Source: Trissonchulus latispiculum (Eukaryota; Nematoda; Enoplea; Enoplida; Ironidae). Taken from it: DNA of 64,000 nt. Below the pieces are notes generated by a model. It was not told the DNA's origin and ran no database searches. It saw only the letters and a list, made by a program, of their open reading frames with translations. This document shows, piece after piece, positions 63,495 to 64,000 of the stretch (the stretch's first letter is position 1; every line of letters begins with the position of its first letter). The translations under genes and the position numbers were made by a program. The stretch spans positions 1-64,000 of the forward strand of contig JASAND010020903.1 in the NCBI GenBank assembly GCA_030248195.1. The letters run 5' to 3'.

Positions 63495-64000
63495 GGGGGG
63501 GGGGGGGCTACGAATAACACTAGACGTTCAATGTTGGAAAAGCTACATAGCTAGTTTTTTGCCACATAGTAGTATTAGGTTTAGTGTAAAATAGTTTAAA
63601 GTTTGAAAGAATTCCATGCAGCGTAGCGTGCTGTGGAGCCATCAGAAGTTGGTGCTGTCGGTCCAAAGCTCGACATGACACATACACAAACTTCGCCTCG
63701 CCCTGATCGCTATGCGCAAGGTACGGTACCCAAATTTTCCAGAAATAGATCTGACATATAGTGCTGTGATATCGTGTAAAATAATCCTTAGATCAATGTA
63801 TACTTTTCTGTCAGATACAATCAAAGTACGAAAAATTGGGTGTTGTAGGTCTATACGGGTGGAGGTTAACTAACGTCTAATGAGCTGTGGTTTACCAAAT
63901 AAACCCAACTTTGCTCCAATTAATACTCCAAGTATCTGGCTTCACTTGTGTGAAAATGACGTGATTTCGTTAATCCCTGCGTTCGCAGTGCTAGATTACA
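63495..64000. mobile_element. Probable further TTAA element, running off the window
   Basis: TTAA (63491-63494) is followed by a 13-base G run and GGGCTACGAATAACAC, the same style of end as the two elements to the left. The right end is outside the window. Confidence 0.5.

Overview
This window is eukaryotic nuclear DNA with no operons, no bacterial-type gene spacing and almost no intact host genes. The content is animal-like: an N-terminal-endonuclease Penelope-like retroelement, Ty3/gypsy and non-LTR remnants, and many hAT-like, piggyBac-like (TTAA), TA-target and Mutator-like non-autonomous DNA transposons. An early-branching or other marine invertebrate such as a sponge or cnidarian would fit, but nothing in the sequence fixes the species.

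Layout. At 0.5-2.4 kb are relics of a non-LTR reverse transcriptase, a retropepsin-like fragment and a tRNA-derived SINE. At 2.8-7.3 kb two 80-bp direct repeats bracket a 919-bp TTAA element and an intact 545-codon minus-strand ORF with a C-terminal NADAR domain. At 7.5-9.9 kb is a foldback repeat followed by plain AT-rich DNA. From 9.9 to about 31 kb is a deep stack of nested transposons. The base layer is a G/C-tract-rich hAT-like family whose ends begin CATAG. It is invaded by other hAT elements, TA-target elements, a non-LTR tail and a ~1.9-kb composite element built on 163-bp and 147-bp tandem arrays. That composite occurs four times (20977-22863, 25388-27275, 31929-34057, 37594-39626). 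A 5' fragment of a second Penelope-like element lies at 19.05-19.55 kb.

From 40.3 to 44.2 kb a small hAT MITE is followed by a nearly complete Penelope-like element (zinc finger, GIY-YIG endonuclease, reverse transcriptase; minus strand), broken by one frameshift near its C-terminus. From 44.3 to 54.3 kb the DNA looks most like single-copy host sequence: it is rich in the palindrome TACGTA and holds phase-compatible candidate exons of an unrecognised plus-strand gene. From 54.3 kb to the end are a 794-bp element with 150-bp inverted repeats and a perfect 9-bp duplication, a Ty3/gypsy reverse-transcriptase relic split by a TTAA element, a GTTTCACAAAGC MITE, and a run of TTAA elements, two of which share one target site.

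The genes do not form a pathway. The window is best read as a layered transposon graveyard whose insertion order can be worked out from target-site duplications. The most unusual points are the NADAR ORF inside an LTR-like bracket, two hairpin modules shared by hAT elements with different termini, and the four-copy minisatellite-bearing composite element. All family names were assigned by motif recognition without any database search.
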